From: Acinetobacter lanii
GTDB lineage: Bacteria; Pseudomonadota; Gammaproteobacteria; Pseudomonadales; Moraxellaceae
NCBI RefSeq assembly: GCF_011578285.1
Contig: NZ_CP049916.1
Span: 2,728,001 to 2,792,000 of the forward strand
Direction: 5' to 3'
DNA length: 64,000 nt
Position numbers and translations under genes: made by a program. Positions 8,714 to 17,345 of this stretch are shown here, piece by piece (position 1 is the stretch's first letter; each line of letters begins with the position of its first letter). A model generated the notes under the pieces. That model saw nothing but the letters and a program-made list of their open reading frames with translations, made no database searches and was not told the DNA's origin.

Positions 8714-10045
8714 GTGGAAGATTTTGAACAATATCAAGCAAGTGAACGTGCAGTTTTGGTCAGCGTTGCAGTGAATATACTAGATGATCTTGACCAAGAA
8801 GAGTTTCACTTATTGGCAAAATCTGCAGGGGCAGAGATTCTTGAGCATGTTCAAGCACAGCGTATCAAGCCCGATCCTAAATATTTTGTCGGATCGGGTA
8901 AAGCTGAAGAAATTGCAGAGATCGCCAAGCATTTAGAAGCTGATATTGTGATTTTTGATCATTCACTCACACCGTCTCAAGAACGTAATTTAGAACGCAT
9001 CATTCAATGTCGTGTGATTGATCGTACCCGTTTAATCCTGGATATTTTTGCGCAACGTGCACGCACCCATGAAGGTAAACTGCAAGTCGAATTGGCACAA
9101 CTTGATCATTTGTCCTCACGTTTGGTCGGTGGCCGTATGGGACTCGATGGGCAAAAAGGCGGTATTGGCTTACGTGGCCCGGGTGAAACCCAGCTTGAAA
9201 CAGATCGTCGTTTATTACGTTTACGCATTTCTCAGCTTAAAGACAAACTTGAAAAAGTGCGTCAGACCCGTATCCAAGGTCGTGCAGCACGTCAAAAAGC
9301 TGCGATTCCCACCGTGTCTTTGGTCGGCTATACCAATGCCGGTAAATCTACGCTGTTTAATATCTTGGCAGAAAGCGATGTTTATGCTGCCGATCAACTG
9401 TTTGCCACCCTTGACCCGACGTTAAGACGCTTAAATTGGGATGGTATAGGTGCTTTAGTTCTGGCAGATACCGTAGGCTTCGTGCGAAATCTTGCGCATG
9501 CCTTAGTGGAATCCTTTAAGGCAACTTTAGAAGAAACCGTTGAAGCAACCTTACTTTTGCACGTGATTGATTCCAGCAGTCCAGATAAATTAGAGCAAAT
9601 TGAAGCGGTTGAAAAAGTGCTGAAAGAAATTGGCACCGATGTGCCGACCCTGAGAGTGTATAACAAGATCGATCAGTCCGGTGAAGAAGCCAAGATCGTG
9701 TATGCGGCACCACACTTACCTGATCGTGTCTATGTTTCAGCACACAGCCAGCAAGGCTTAGATCTGCTTAAACAAGCCGTGCAAGAATGCTTGATGGGAC
9801 AGATTCAAACGTTCAACGTGGTGCTTAAACCGGCCTATGGAAAAATCAGAACTCAGCTCTATGCACTGAATGTGATTCAAGCCGAAGATTATGATGATCA
9901 AGGCAATCTCAATTTACGGGTCACCATGGCACCGCATAAACTGGAACAATTGATCAAACAAAATCATTTACCGATCGATGAAATCCTCGGTGAAAAAGCA
10001 CAACAATTCAAAAGAGTACTCGAAGAGTTTGAAATAAAAGATTAA
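8714..10045 (+). CDS. hflX: Ribosome-associated GTPase HflX
   Basis: A 443-residue HflX GTPase, which binds the 50S subunit and splits stalled ribosomes under stress. The N-terminal nucleotide-binding HflX domain (about residues 1-180) includes the glycine-rich linker GGIGLRGPGETQLETDRR. A coiled coil and then the G domain follow: G1 in GYTNAGKST, G3 in DTVGF and G4 in NKID. GTG at 8714 is preferred because GGAGACAGG lies at the right distance. A TTG at 8696 would add six residues but has no ribosome-binding site. The usual hfq neighbour is not here; lrgA and lrgB follow on the same strand. Confidence 0.93.
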   Translation: MEDFEQYQASERAVLVSVAVNILDDLDQEEFHLLAKSAGAEILEHVQAQRIKPDPKYFVGSGKAEEIAEIAKHLEADIVIFDHSLTPSQERNLERIIQCRVIDRTRLILDIFAQRARTHEGKLQVELAQLDHLSSRLVGGRMGLDGQKGGIGLRGPGETQLETDRRLLRLRISQLKDKLEKVRQTRIQGRAARQKAAIPTVSLVGYTNAGKSTLFNILAESDVYAADQLFATLDPTLRRLNWDGIGALVLADTVGFVRNLAHALVESFKATLEETVEATLLLHVIDSSSPDKLEQIEAVEKVLKEIGTDVPTLRVYNKIDQSGEEAKIVYAAPHLPDRVYVSAHSQQGLDLLKQAVQECLMGQIQTFNVVLKPAYGKIRTQLYALNVIQAEDYDDQGNLNLRVTMAPHKLEQLIKQNHLPIDEILGEKAQQFKRVLEEFEIKD

Positions 10046-10088
10046 ATGCGTTAAAACGTGATAAGTGGAATTTTAAAGTTTAATAATT

Positions 10089-10460
10089 ATGCAATGGATT
10101 AAAAATATCGACTGGCCAGCGTGGATCGGCACACTTATCTTAATTATTGGTTTTCGCGAACTTGCGGTCTGGGTCACGAGCCAATTTCATCATCCTGAAC
10201 TCGGCAATTTGGCAGGTTTAATTGGTCTGCTGATTCTGCTAACTATCTGGCGAATGACCACAGGCTTGCCGCAACGCTTGGTCGACACCACCAACCGCTT
10301 GATGAAAGAAAGTGGTTTTGCCTTTTTACCGATCTGTGCAGGCTCTCTGATCATGTTGGTGCAGATGGGTAAGGATATCCCACTATTTTTATTGGTATTG
10401 GTGGTCAGTACGCTGATACCACTCTGGATCTACGCAAAAATCGCGAAAAAGTGGCTCTAA
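10089..10460 (+). CDS. CidA/LrgA-family holin-like membrane protein
   Basis: A 123-residue protein with four hydrophobic segments. The central block resembles the LrgA/CidA consensus: LAGLIGLLILLTIW, then TNRLMKESGFAFLPICAGSLIML. Family members are holin-like small membrane proteins that act with a larger LrgB partner in export of murein-active or fermentation products and in programmed lysis. The partner gene follows 12 bp downstream with its own AAGGAA ribosome-binding site, which supports the assignment to this divergent family. Confidence 0.75.
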   Translation: MQWIKNIDWPAWIGTLILIIGFRELAVWVTSQFHHPELGNLAGLIGLLILLTIWRMTTGLPQRLVDTTNRLMKESGFAFLPICAGSLIMLVQMGKDIPLFLLVLVVSTLIPLWIYAKIAKKWL

Positions 10461-10472
10461 AAGGAATTTGCA

Positions 10473-11147
10473 ATGTTCAGTATTTTAATTGGTTTTATCT
10501 TGACCTTAGTCGCTTATTTGGCTGCAAAACCCATCAACCGCCGCTTTCCACAAGTGCCACTTTTAGTGATTGGGATGTTTATCGTGATTGGCTTGTTGTT
10601 GATCTTCAAAATTCCCTATGAAAATTATAACCAAAACATGAATGGCTTATTTAGCCATTTATTGGGCTATGTCACAGTGGCATTAGCAATTCCCTTGGCT
10701 GCAATGCGGTATGACGATCTGCCCCTAAAAGCCATGTTCGGCATCTTGGTCTTTGCCAGCGTCAGTGCGGTGGCGCTACCCATGAGTTTGGCTTATCTAC
10801 TGCACATGGCAGATTCAACCATTATGGCTTTTGCGACTCGTGCCGTCACCACGCCGATTGCGATCAATATTGCAGAACTGTTGCACTCCCCTGTGACCTT
10901 GGTGATCTTGATTGTGATCCTGTCTGGCACCATTGGCGCAGCATTTTCATCGGTGATTTTACGTAATATTAATGATGAACGTGCATCTGGTTTAGCCCTT
11001 GGTTTGGCTGCCCATGCCATCGGTACAGCGCAGGCTTGGCAACGTGGCAGTGTGGCTGGACGCTATGCAGCGTTCGGAATGGCGGTTAATGCTGTGTTTA
11101 CCGCGATCTGGTTGCCAACTTTTATTATCTTTTTGAATAAAATGTGA
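10473..11147 (+). CDS. LrgB/CidB-family membrane protein
   Basis: A 224-residue integral membrane protein with about seven helices. The C-terminal block AAHAIGTAQAW ... GRYAAFGMAVNAVFTAIWLP is the LrgB family signature, and RAVTTPIAINIAELLHSP matches the central family motif. It forms a two-gene operon with the LrgA-like gene just upstream. The pair is thought to work as an antiholin/holin-like or organic-acid transport unit. There is no LytSR-type regulator alongside, so control is probably by other means. Confidence 0.88.
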   Translation: MFSILIGFILTLVAYLAAKPINRRFPQVPLLVIGMFIVIGLLLIFKIPYENYNQNMNGLFSHLLGYVTVALAIPLAAMRYDDLPLKAMFGILVFASVSAVALPMSLAYLLHMADSTIMAFATRAVTTPIAINIAELLHSPVTLVILIVILSGTIGAAFSSVILRNINDERASGLALGLAAHAIGTAQAWQRGSVAGRYAAFGMAVNAVFTAIWLPTFIIFLNKM

Positions 11148-11236
11148 CTTGTTACACCTTTCACATGATTGATTAGTGTATTTTTCCACCGTATGATAGG
11201 ACCACATTAATCGCTTAAGGAAATGAGGGATACAGG

Positions 11237-11689
11237 ATGGGATTCAATAAATTTGGCTTAACTGTGATTTTAGCCACACTAAGCAGTGGTGTTTTTGCCA
11301 AAGATATTACCGGCACATGGCAACAAATTGATGACAAATCAGGCGCCCCTAAAGCCCTCATTCAGATTCGTAAAGAAGCGAATAACACCTATACAGGCAA
11401 AATTATTAAAGTCACCCCTTTACCGGGATATACCCCACGTGAACGTTGCAATGATTGTCCAGCGCCTTATAGCAATACACCGATTTTGGGTATGGATGTA
11501 TTGAAAGGTTTGACACAACAAGCCAATCAAAAACTCTATAACAAAGGCAGTATCATCGATCCATTGGCAGGTAAAGTGTATTCAGCACAAGCGAAACTCA
11601 ATGAGTCAGGCAATCGACTAACGCTGAGAGCTTTTATGGGTGTTTCAAGTCTCGGGCGCAGCCAAACTTGGATTCGCCAACACAACTAA
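11237..11689 (+). CDS. DUF2147 secreted protein, first copy
   Basis: A 150-residue protein with a cleavable signal peptide (hydrophobic core GLTVILATLSS, cleavage predicted after VFA-K near residue 22). It is followed by a DUF2147 domain opening DITGTWQQIDD. Conserved features include IRKE, TPLPGYTPRE, a CNDCPAPY cysteine pair and a closing GRSQTW. The cysteines could form a disulfide in the periplasm. The function of DUF2147 is not known; a lipocalin-like beta-barrel has been suggested for relatives. A paralogue follows 220 bp downstream. The ATG has a GGAGGGA-like context (GAGGGATACAGG). Confidence 0.85.
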   Translation: MGFNKFGLTVILATLSSGVFAKDITGTWQQIDDKSGAPKALIQIRKEANNTYTGKIIKVTPLPGYTPRERCNDCPAPYSNTPILGMDVLKGLTQQANQKLYNKGSIIDPLAGKVYSAQAKLNESGNRLTLRAFMGVSSLGRSQTWIRQHN

Positions 11690-11769
11690 AGCTCAACAGG
11701 TCTGCAATTAATTAAATGGGCATTGAATTAAATCTCTATTTAACATCCTCTTCATATCCCAAATCCAAT

Positions 11770-11796
11770 AGAGCCACGTCAGTGGCTTTATTTTTA
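11770..11796 (+). terminator. Terminator between the DUF2147 paralogues
   Basis: AGCCAC / GTGGCT form a short stem, followed by a T-rich stretch (TTTATTTTTAATTT). It separates the two paralogues into independent transcripts. Confidence 0.55.
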
Positions 11797-11910
11797 ATTT
11801 CCGCGCTCGATCATAAGTTTTGATTCCCTGCATATAATTGTTGTTTTTTTGTTCTATTTTCTTTATATTTTAAGTTGCTTTTTAACCAATTATCACTCAA
11901 TGGATATGAA

Positions 11911-12360
11911 ATGATAAAAAAAGCCTTAATTTCGATATTTAATCTATTTACATTGACATCCGTGGTTTATGCACAAGATATTACGGGGACATGGCGTCAA
12001 ATCGATGATCAAACCGGAACATCTAAGGCGCTAATTGAAATTCGCAAGGAAAGCAATAACAGTTATACCGGTAAAATCGTCAAGATTACCCCTTTACCGG
12101 GTTACACCCCGAAAGAAAAATGTGTCAATTGTCCACCGCCGTATACTGAGAAACCAATTTTAGGTTTAGATGTATTAAAGGGTTTAAAACATGACAAAGA
12201 GAATAATTTTACGGGTGGCAAAATTTTAGATCCGCTGTCTGGCAAAATTTATGCGATGAAAGCCAAATTAAGCCCAAATGGTAAACGCTTACAAATGCGT
12301 GGCTATATCGGTGTGTCTGCGCTTGGTCGTAGTCAAACCTGGATTAGAGACTCGCCTTGA
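11911..12360 (+). CDS. DUF2147 secreted protein, second copy
   Basis: A 149-residue paralogue of the preceding gene. Signal peptide MIKKALISIFNLFTLTSVVYA is followed by the DUF2147 domain (DITGTWRQIDD, IRKE, TPLPGYTPKE, CVNCPPPY, GRSQTW). ATG at 11911 is chosen because it gives a standard signal peptide and the same length as the neighbour; an in-frame TTG at 11875 would spoil the signal sequence. The two mature proteins are clearly recent duplicates, differing mainly in the region before the conserved (I)LDPLSGK/IDPLAGK. A TATAAT sits near 11832. The function is unknown. Confidence 0.85.
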   Translation: MIKKALISIFNLFTLTSVVYAQDITGTWRQIDDQTGTSKALIEIRKESNNSYTGKIVKITPLPGYTPKEKCVNCPPPYTEKPILGLDVLKGLKHDKENNFTGGKILDPLSGKIYAMKAKLSPNGKRLQMRGYIGVSALGRSQTWIRDSP

Positions 12361-12380
12361 TTTGGAGTTTGTTCTCATAA

Positions 12381-12407
12381 AAAAAGCCACAGGACGTGGC
12401 TTTTTTG
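12381..12407. terminator. Bidirectional intrinsic terminator
   Basis: AAGCCAC / GTGGCTT stem with A-run before and T-run after, between the second DUF2147 gene and the converging apaH. Confidence 0.85.
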
Positions 12408-12424
12408 ATTCGCTATACTTGAGT

Positions 12425-13270
12425 TTAGATCACTGGATTATCAACGGCGAATAACTGCTGATCTTCTAAACGATAAGCTATCAATTGATTGCCCCATACG
12501 CATCCACCATCCACATTTTGGATTTGAGCACTAATGGTTTTGCCTTGTAATGCAGCCCAATGACCAAAAACGATCTGATGCGTTTCAGTCGTTTTTGATT
12601 GAAACTCAAACCAAGGCTGAAAACCTTCAGGCATCGGATCATTCAAACTATCTTTAAAACTAAACTCTAAACGTCCATGTTCATCAGTCAATCGCATACG
12701 CGTTAGATAGTTGGTAATACAGCGCAATCGAGCATTGCCCTCTAAATCCTCAGACCATAGATCCGGCGTTTTGCCATACATCTCTTTTAAGAAGCCATCA
12801 AGCACTTCAAAATCATCATTTGAGATAATAGCCTCAACTTCTTTAGCCAAAGCAGCCGTTTGCTCGGCAGACCACATACATGGAACACCGGCATGAGTCA
12901 AAATCGTCTGCTCATTTGGAAATAAACATAGCGGCTGTTTACGCAACCAATCAATCAAATCATCACTTTCTAAAGCATTGATCACATCACGGGTGTTGTC
13001 TTTGTCTTTAATCTCTTTGATACCACGTGCAACCGCCAATAAATTCAGATCGTGATTGCCTAGCACTGTTGCTGCAACGCCATTGTCCACTAACTTTTTA
13101 ATAAAACGTAGTGCACCGACCGAGTTTTCACCTCGAGCAACCAAGTCCCCTGCAAACCAAATAAAGTCTTGATCTGCATCGAATTGAATTTTTTTCAATA
13201 AGGCTTTCAGCGCTTCAAAACAGCCCTGCACATCACCAATCACATAATTATATCGAATTGTACGTGTCAT
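12425..13270 (-). CDS. apaH: Diadenosine tetraphosphatase ApaH
   Basis: A 281-residue symmetrical bis(5'-nucleosyl)-tetraphosphatase that splits Ap4A into two ADP. The phosphoesterase motifs are all present near the N-terminus: GDVQGCFEAL, GDLVARGENS and GNHDLNLL. THAG follows at mid-protein and FGHWAALQG near the C-terminus. It lies 6 bp downstream of rsmA on the same strand, as in the conserved pdxA-rsmA(ksgA)-apaH order of many gammaproteobacteria. The ribosome-binding site must lie within the end of rsmA, suggesting translational coupling. Confidence 0.95.
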   Translation of the reverse strand: MTRTIRYNYVIGDVQGCFEALKALLKKIQFDADQDFIWFAGDLVARGENSVGALRFIKKLVDNGVAATVLGNHDLNLLAVARGIKEIKDKDNTRDVINALESDDLIDWLRKQPLCLFPNEQTILTHAGVPCMWSAEQTAALAKEVEAIISNDDFEVLDGFLKEMYGKTPDLWSEDLEGNARLRCITNYLTRMRLTDEHGRLEFSFKDSLNDPMPEGFQPWFEFQSKTTETHQIVFGHWAALQGKTISAQIQNVDGGCVWGNQLIAYRLEDQQLFAVDNPVI

Positions 13271-13276
13271 CAGAAT

Positions 13277-14089
13277 TTAAGCCACCATATTGTCAGATAA
13301 AGCCACAAACTGAGCTAAGGTTAAAGTCTCAGGACGTGCCATTGGATCGACACCGGCTTTTTCAAAACCATCTTCAGCCAACATGCCTTTTAAGCTGTTA
13401 CGCAAGGTTTTACGGCGCTGAGTAAATACATGTGAGACCAAACGTGCCAAAGCTTTTTCATTCTTCGCCACAATCGGTTTGTCTTTATACGGCTCTAAAC
13501 GAAACACAGCTGAAGTGACCTTAGGCGGCGGATTAAATGATCCCGGTGGCACTTCAAACAAAAACGTTGGCTTACAGAAATATTGAATCATCACTGACAA
13601 ACGACCATATTCTTTGGTATTCGGTGCAGCAGTAATACGATCGACCACTTCTTTTTGCAACATAAAGTGCATGTCTTTCACTTGCCCACCAAACTCTAAG
13701 AGATGGAACAGTAAAGGCGTCGAAATGTTATATGGCAAGTTACCTACCACACGTAGTGGACGACCTTCTTGGAACAACTGTGAATAGTCGTAACGTAATG
13801 CATCGGTTTCAATAATGGTCAAACGTTCAGGATATGGCACACGACCCGGTAGGCCTGCAGCCAAATCACGGTCTAACTCAAGTACCGTTAAGGCATCACA
13901 TTCACCAATCAACGGTGAGGTCAATGCTGCCAAACCCGGACCAATTTCTAAAACATTATCACCCGGACGCGGATTGACAGAACGCACGATTTTGGCAATG
14001 ACACGTTGGTCATGTAAAAAGTTTTGACCAAATCGTTTTCGAGCCTGATGCCCTTCTTCTTTTGGGTTTAAGGCATTAATTTGATACAT
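13277..14089 (-). CDS. rsmA: 16S rRNA dimethyladenosine transferase RsmA/KsgA
   Basis: A 270-residue SAM-dependent methyltransferase that dimethylates A1518 and A1519 (E. coli numbering) in the 3' terminal hairpin of 16S rRNA during 30S maturation. The N-terminal RKRFGQNFLHD, the SAM loop LEIGPGLAALT and the catalytic NLPYNIST are all intact. FEVPPGSFNPPPKVTSAV is the family's conserved C-terminal block. It sits between pdxA (33-bp gap) and apaH (6-bp gap) on the minus strand, probably one operon. Confidence 0.96.
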   Translation of the reverse strand: MYQINALNPKEEGHQARKRFGQNFLHDQRVIAKIVRSVNPRPGDNVLEIGPGLAALTSPLIGECDALTVLELDRDLAAGLPGRVPYPERLTIIETDALRYDYSQLFQEGRPLRVVGNLPYNISTPLLFHLLEFGGQVKDMHFMLQKEVVDRITAAPNTKEYGRLSVMIQYFCKPTFLFEVPPGSFNPPPKVTSAVFRLEPYKDKPIVAKNEKALARLVSHVFTQRRKTLRNSLKGMLAEDGFEKAGVDPMARPETLTLAQFVALSDNMVA

Positions 14090-14122
14090 AAAACATTTCC
14101 AACGTGAATAAATGATACAAAA

Positions 14123-15091
14123 TCAGTGACGTGCTAAATCTAGCGCTAAATCGACAGCAACATGCAAACTTGAACTTTTGGCTTGTCCAGTGCCTGCAAG
14201 GGAGAGTGCTGTACCATGGTCAACTGATGTACGAATGAAAGGCAAGCCTAAGGTAATGTTAATGGCTTCCCCGAATCCTTGAGATTTTAACACAGGTAAA
14301 CCCTGATCGTGATACATCGCTAAAACCGCATCGGCATCTTTTAAATTTTCAGGGGTAAATAAGGTGTCGGCAGGCAGGCTTAAACTCATCTGAATACCCT
14401 GATCACGATAACGTTGTAATACAGGATTAATCACTTCAATTTCTTCCATACCCAAATACCCATCTTCACCGGCATGTGGGTTTAAACCACAAACTAAAAT
14501 ATTGGGCTGATCAATCTTAAATTTGGTTTTTAGGTCATGAATTAAGATATCGATGACTTGATGTAAGCGCTGTTTGGTAATGGCATCGGGGACATCACGA
14601 AGTGCTAAATGCGTAGTGGCTAAAGCAACTCTTAATGTTTTAGTGGCAAGCATCATCACTACCCGTTCGACACCTGCAAACTCTTGGTAATATTCAGTAT
14701 GGCCGCTAAAGTGAATCCCCGCATCATTGATCACTGACTTTTGTACCGGCGCCGTCGCTACGCCAACACTTTTGCCTGACATGGCATATTCAGCAGAGCG
14801 GCGCAGTTGTTCTAATACATATGCAGCATTTTGTGGATTGAGTTCGCCGAGTACCACCTCTTGAGCTAGAGGCACATGCTCAACCAACAATTGCCCTTTT
14901 AAAGCAGAGGATGACTGATGCTGATATTCAATCAATTCAACATGCTTGCCCAAAACTTCAATGCGTTTTTTCAGCATATCAAGATCAGCCAGCACCACGA
15001 TTGGATGTTCATCCACTCGATCGGCCAAAGTTAAACAAATATCGGGGCCAATTCCCGCAGGTTCACCACTTGTCACATATAAAGGAAGCAT
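14123..15091 (-). CDS. pdxA: 4-hydroxythreonine-4-phosphate dehydrogenase PdxA
   Basis: A 322-residue NAD-dependent enzyme of the DXP-dependent pyridoxal 5'-phosphate pathway. The opening TSGEPAGIGPD, the metal-site SGHTEY with following histidines, NPHAGEDG, and AMYHDQGLPVLKSQGF are family signatures. The C-terminal FIRTSVDHGTAL is complete. It is the first gene of the pdxA-rsmA-apaH run. The ATG follows GAGGTGATAT, a good ribosome-binding site. The length matches the family. Confidence 0.95.
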   Translation of the reverse strand: MLPLYVTSGEPAGIGPDICLTLADRVDEHPIVVLADLDMLKKRIEVLGKHVELIEYQHQSSSALKGQLLVEHVPLAQEVVLGELNPQNAAYVLEQLRRSAEYAMSGKSVGVATAPVQKSVINDAGIHFSGHTEYYQEFAGVERVVMMLATKTLRVALATTHLALRDVPDAITKQRLHQVIDILIHDLKTKFKIDQPNILVCGLNPHAGEDGYLGMEEIEVINPVLQRYRDQGIQMSLSLPADTLFTPENLKDADAVLAMYHDQGLPVLKSQGFGEAINITLGLPFIRTSVDHGTALSLAGTGQAKSSSLHVAVDLALDLARH

Positions 15092-15291
15092 ATATCACCT
15101 CATTTTGCCCACGACTTGATTATATACCTTAGAAGTAACATAACGATTTCAAATTCAGAAGATTAGAGTAAAGTTCGAGTATTTTCATGGCTTGGCATAA
15201 ATTAAAACCTGTAGAAGAAAGCCAATAGTGTGATTAAAATCACGCTTTACGAAACAATTGAAAATCCCCGCAGTGATTAGCTTTTAAACAC

Positions 15292-15320
15292 TTTCCATCG
15301 ATTACAAATTCGGATAGAAT
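15292..15320 (+). promoter_or_regulatory. Upstream sigma70-like promoter of rplM-rpsI
   Basis: TTTCCA (15292-15297) and TAGAAT (15315-15320) are separated by 17 nt. This gives 4/6 and 5/6 matches to the consensus. It lies about 115 bp before the rplM start. Confidence 0.5.
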
Positions 15321-15346
15321 ACACCGCTTGAAATTTTATATTTCGA

Positions 15347-15375
15347 TTGTAATTCTATGTAATTTTCGATAGAAT
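15347..15375 (+). promoter_or_regulatory. Downstream sigma70-like promoter of rplM-rpsI
   Basis: TTGTAA (15347-15352) and TAGAAT (15370-15375) are separated by 17 nt. The -10 box is identical to that of the promoter 55 bp upstream. Two tandem promoters suit a ribosomal-protein operon. Confidence 0.5.
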
Positions 15376-15437
15376 TCGGTCTCCTTTTTGTTTGGACAGA
15401 CTCCACCGTCCAAACCAACTATAATAGGTAGTGGTTA

Positions 15438-15866
15438 ATGAAAACTCTCAGCGCTAAGCCAGCTGAAGTTCAACACGACTGGTATGTTGTTGATGCTTCT
15501 GGCAAAACTTTAGGTCGCCTTGCGACTGAAATCGCTCGTCGTTTACGCGGTAAGCATAAAACTTCTTATACTCCTCACGTTGACACTGGCGATTACATCG
15601 TTGTAATCAATGCTGAAGAAATTCAAGTGACTGGTAAAAAAGCACTTGATAAAAAATATTATCGCCACACTGGTTTCCCTGGTGGTATCCGCGAAACTAA
15701 CTTTGAAAAGTTAATCGCTCACAAACCAGAAGCAGTTTTAGAAAAAGCTGTTAAAGGTATGTTACCAAAAGGTCCTCTTGGTTATGCTATGATCAAGAAA
15801 ATGAAAGTGTATGCGGGTACTGAGCATCCACATGCTGCTCAACAGCCACAAGTTTTGGACATCTAA
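15438..15866 (+). CDS. rplM: 50S ribosomal protein L13
   Basis: A 142-residue L13, an early-assembly 23S-binding protein of the large subunit. The signature [20 protein letters not shown] begins near residue 21, and the central [11 protein letters not shown] and C-terminal [11 protein letters not shown] are intact. It is the first gene of the rplM-rpsI operon, with 12 bp to rpsI. Codon use is strongly biased to the highly expressed set. The ATG follows TAGGTAGTGGTTA. Confidence 0.98.
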   Translation: MKTLSAKPAEVQHDWYVVDASGKTLGRLATEIARRLRGKHKTSYTPHVDTGDYIVVINAEEIQVTGKKALDKKYYRHTGFPGGIRETNFEKLIAHKPEAVLEKAVKGMLPKGPLGYAMIKKMKVYAGTEHPHAAQQPQVLDI

Positions 15867-15878
15867 GGGATACAGCAC

Positions 15879-16265
15879 ATGGCTACTAATTATGGTACAG
15901 GTCGCCGTAAGACCGCAACTGCACGTGTTTTCCTATCAGCTGGTACTGGTAAACTCGTAATCAACAACCGTACTCTTGAGCAATATTTCGGTCGTGAAAC
16001 TGCTCGTATGGTTGTTCGTCAACCTTTAGAACTTCTTGAAGTTTCTGAAAAATTTGACCTTTACATCACTGTTGCTGGTGGTGGTATCGGTGGTCAAGCT
16101 GGCGCTATCCGTCACGGTATTACTCGTGCGTTGATCGCTTCTGACGAAACTTTAAAACCTGCTCTTCGTCAAGCTGGTTTCGTTACTCGTGATGCTCGTG
16201 AAGTTGAACGTAAGAAACTTGGTTTACGTAAAGCGCGTAAACGTCCTCAATTCTCTAAACGTTAA
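15879..16265 (+). CDS. rpsI: 30S ribosomal protein S9
   Basis: A 128-residue S9. [13 protein letters not shown] opens the protein, [15 protein letters not shown] lies in the middle, and the basic tail ends in RKRPQFSKR, which reaches the P-site tRNA in the ribosome. It is translated from AAGGGATACAGC-ATG, 12 bp behind rplM, and is followed by a strong terminator. The length is standard. Confidence 0.98.
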   Translation: MATNYGTGRRKTATARVFLSAGTGKLVINNRTLEQYFGRETARMVVRQPLELLEVSEKFDLYITVAGGGIGGQAGAIRHGITRALIASDETLKPALRQAGFVTRDAREVERKKLGLRKARKRPQFSKR

Positions 16266-16284
16266 TTCGTTTACCGAATCGGAC

Positions 16285-16317
16285 AAAAAAAGCCTTGGAT
16301 TTTCCAAGGCTTTTTTA
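16285..16317 (+). terminator. Terminator of rplM-rpsI
   Basis: AAGCCTTGGA / TCCAAGGCTT stem followed by six T, 20 bp behind the rpsI stop. Confidence 0.9.
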
Positions 16318-16350
16318 TGGCTATATTTTTATTAAAAGTTTCAATGGAAC

Positions 16351-16467
16351 TTATTGTTCATAAACATCGTTGCCCCAAACACCCTCATTACACCAATAGG
16401 ATTTGGTCAGTCGATAATTTAAATAGCCCGCCATGACAATCAATAAAATAAACATCAGTTGTAGCAT
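16351..16467 (-). CDS. 38-residue membrane micro-protein opposite the rpsI-sspA gap
   Basis: On the minus strand a 38-codon ORF starts MLQLMFILLIVMAGYLNYRL, a single transmembrane segment, and ends with a polar tail KSYWCNEGVWGNDVYEQ that contains one Cys and two Trp. A GAGGTG ribosome-binding site lies seven nt before the ATG, at textbook spacing. The rpsI terminator lies just beyond the stop and could serve both strands. The coding evidence is the ribosome-binding site plus the clear membrane/polar pattern. I do not recognise the family. Confidence 0.65.
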   Translation of the reverse strand: MLQLMFILLIVMAGYLNYRLTKSYWCNEGVWGNDVYEQ

Positions 16468-16587
16468 CTTGAATCACCTCTTTATTATTTTGAATTCAAC
16501 TCGGTGATTCAATCATCACCCGCAACATCGTGCTTTTTCAGTTGATTTTTAGTATCCTAACTGATTCATTCTGCCTAGTTCATATCT

Positions 16588-17241
16588 ATGTCTGTCGAGA
16601 ACACTCCACTTCAAGGAATTACGCTTTATAGCCATGCAGATGATTTTCGTTCACATTGGATTCGTTTCTTGTTGGCTGAAAAGCAAATCAAACATCATTT
16701 GATTATTGCCGATGACGAAGATGAGGATTTAGCCACATTGAATCCCTATAACCGTCTACCAATGATGCTGGAAAATGACTTAAAGCTGTTCAATGCTTCG
16801 ATCATTTCTGAATACCTCGATGATCGTTACCGTCAAAATAAACTTTATGCAGATGCGCCTGCGCCGCGTGCTGAACAACGTCAATATATTTGGCGCTTAG
16901 AGAATGATTGGCTGAAACTTGCCGATATTATGTTGTGTCATCCCGACACCCTAGATGAAAAAGAAAAGCTGAAAGCGCAAAAACAATTGAAAGATACGTT
17001 GATCTCGCTCACCCCATTATTTCAACATTATCCGTACTTTATGTCTGAAAGCTTTAGCATTTTGGACTGTATGCTAGCACCTATTTTTATTCGCCTAAAA
17101 GCCATGGGCATTGAATTACCCAAACAACAATGTCGTCCGATTTTACTGTATTGCCAACGGGTGTTTAGCCGTCCTGCCTTTATCAAGTCGCTAACGATCC
17201 AAGAAAAAAGTCGTTACAGTGCTTTAATCAAAGCCGCTTAA
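16588..17241 (+). CDS. sspA: Stringent starvation protein A homologue (GST fold)
   Basis: A 217-residue protein with a glutathione-S-transferase-like fold: an N-terminal thioredoxin-like half (GITLYSHADDFRSHWIRFLLAEKQI, then NRLPMMLEND with the cis-Pro) and an all-helical C-terminal half. SspA binds RNA polymerase and activates stationary-phase and acid-stress genes; it does not act as a transferase. The position directly after rplM-rpsI and before sspB is the conserved gammaproteobacterial arrangement and supports the name. The sequence is divergent from the enterobacterial protein. Confidence 0.88.
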   Translation: MSVENTPLQGITLYSHADDFRSHWIRFLLAEKQIKHHLIIADDEDEDLATLNPYNRLPMMLENDLKLFNASIISEYLDDRYRQNKLYADAPAPRAEQRQYIWRLENDWLKLADIMLCHPDTLDEKEKLKAQKQLKDTLISLTPLFQHYPYFMSESFSILDCMLAPIFIRLKAMGIELPKQQCRPILLYCQRVFSRPAFIKSLTIQEKSRYSALIKAA

Positions 17242-17345
17242 TCTTGCGCTAAAAGTGGCATAGGCTGGATTAACGGATTACTATTGTTTAATACCTATTA
17301 TCGTTCACTGCTGTTCGTGAGCAAATCAACAAAGAGTTATTTCAA

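Larger units (their letters stand above)
15092..15437. other. Intergenic region between pdxA and rplM
   Basis: This 346-bp divergent spacer holds no convincing gene; a 13-codon ORF at 15187 has no ribosome-binding site. It must contain the pdxA promoter on the minus strand. On the plus strand it contains two sigma70-like promoters for rplM, described separately, and a leader of about 55-110 nt. Confidence 0.6.

Noticed and set aside
15187..15228. A 13-codon ORF (MAWHKL...) in the pdxA-rplM gap
   Set aside because: No ribosome-binding site and too short to separate from chance; it lies upstream of both rplM promoters.
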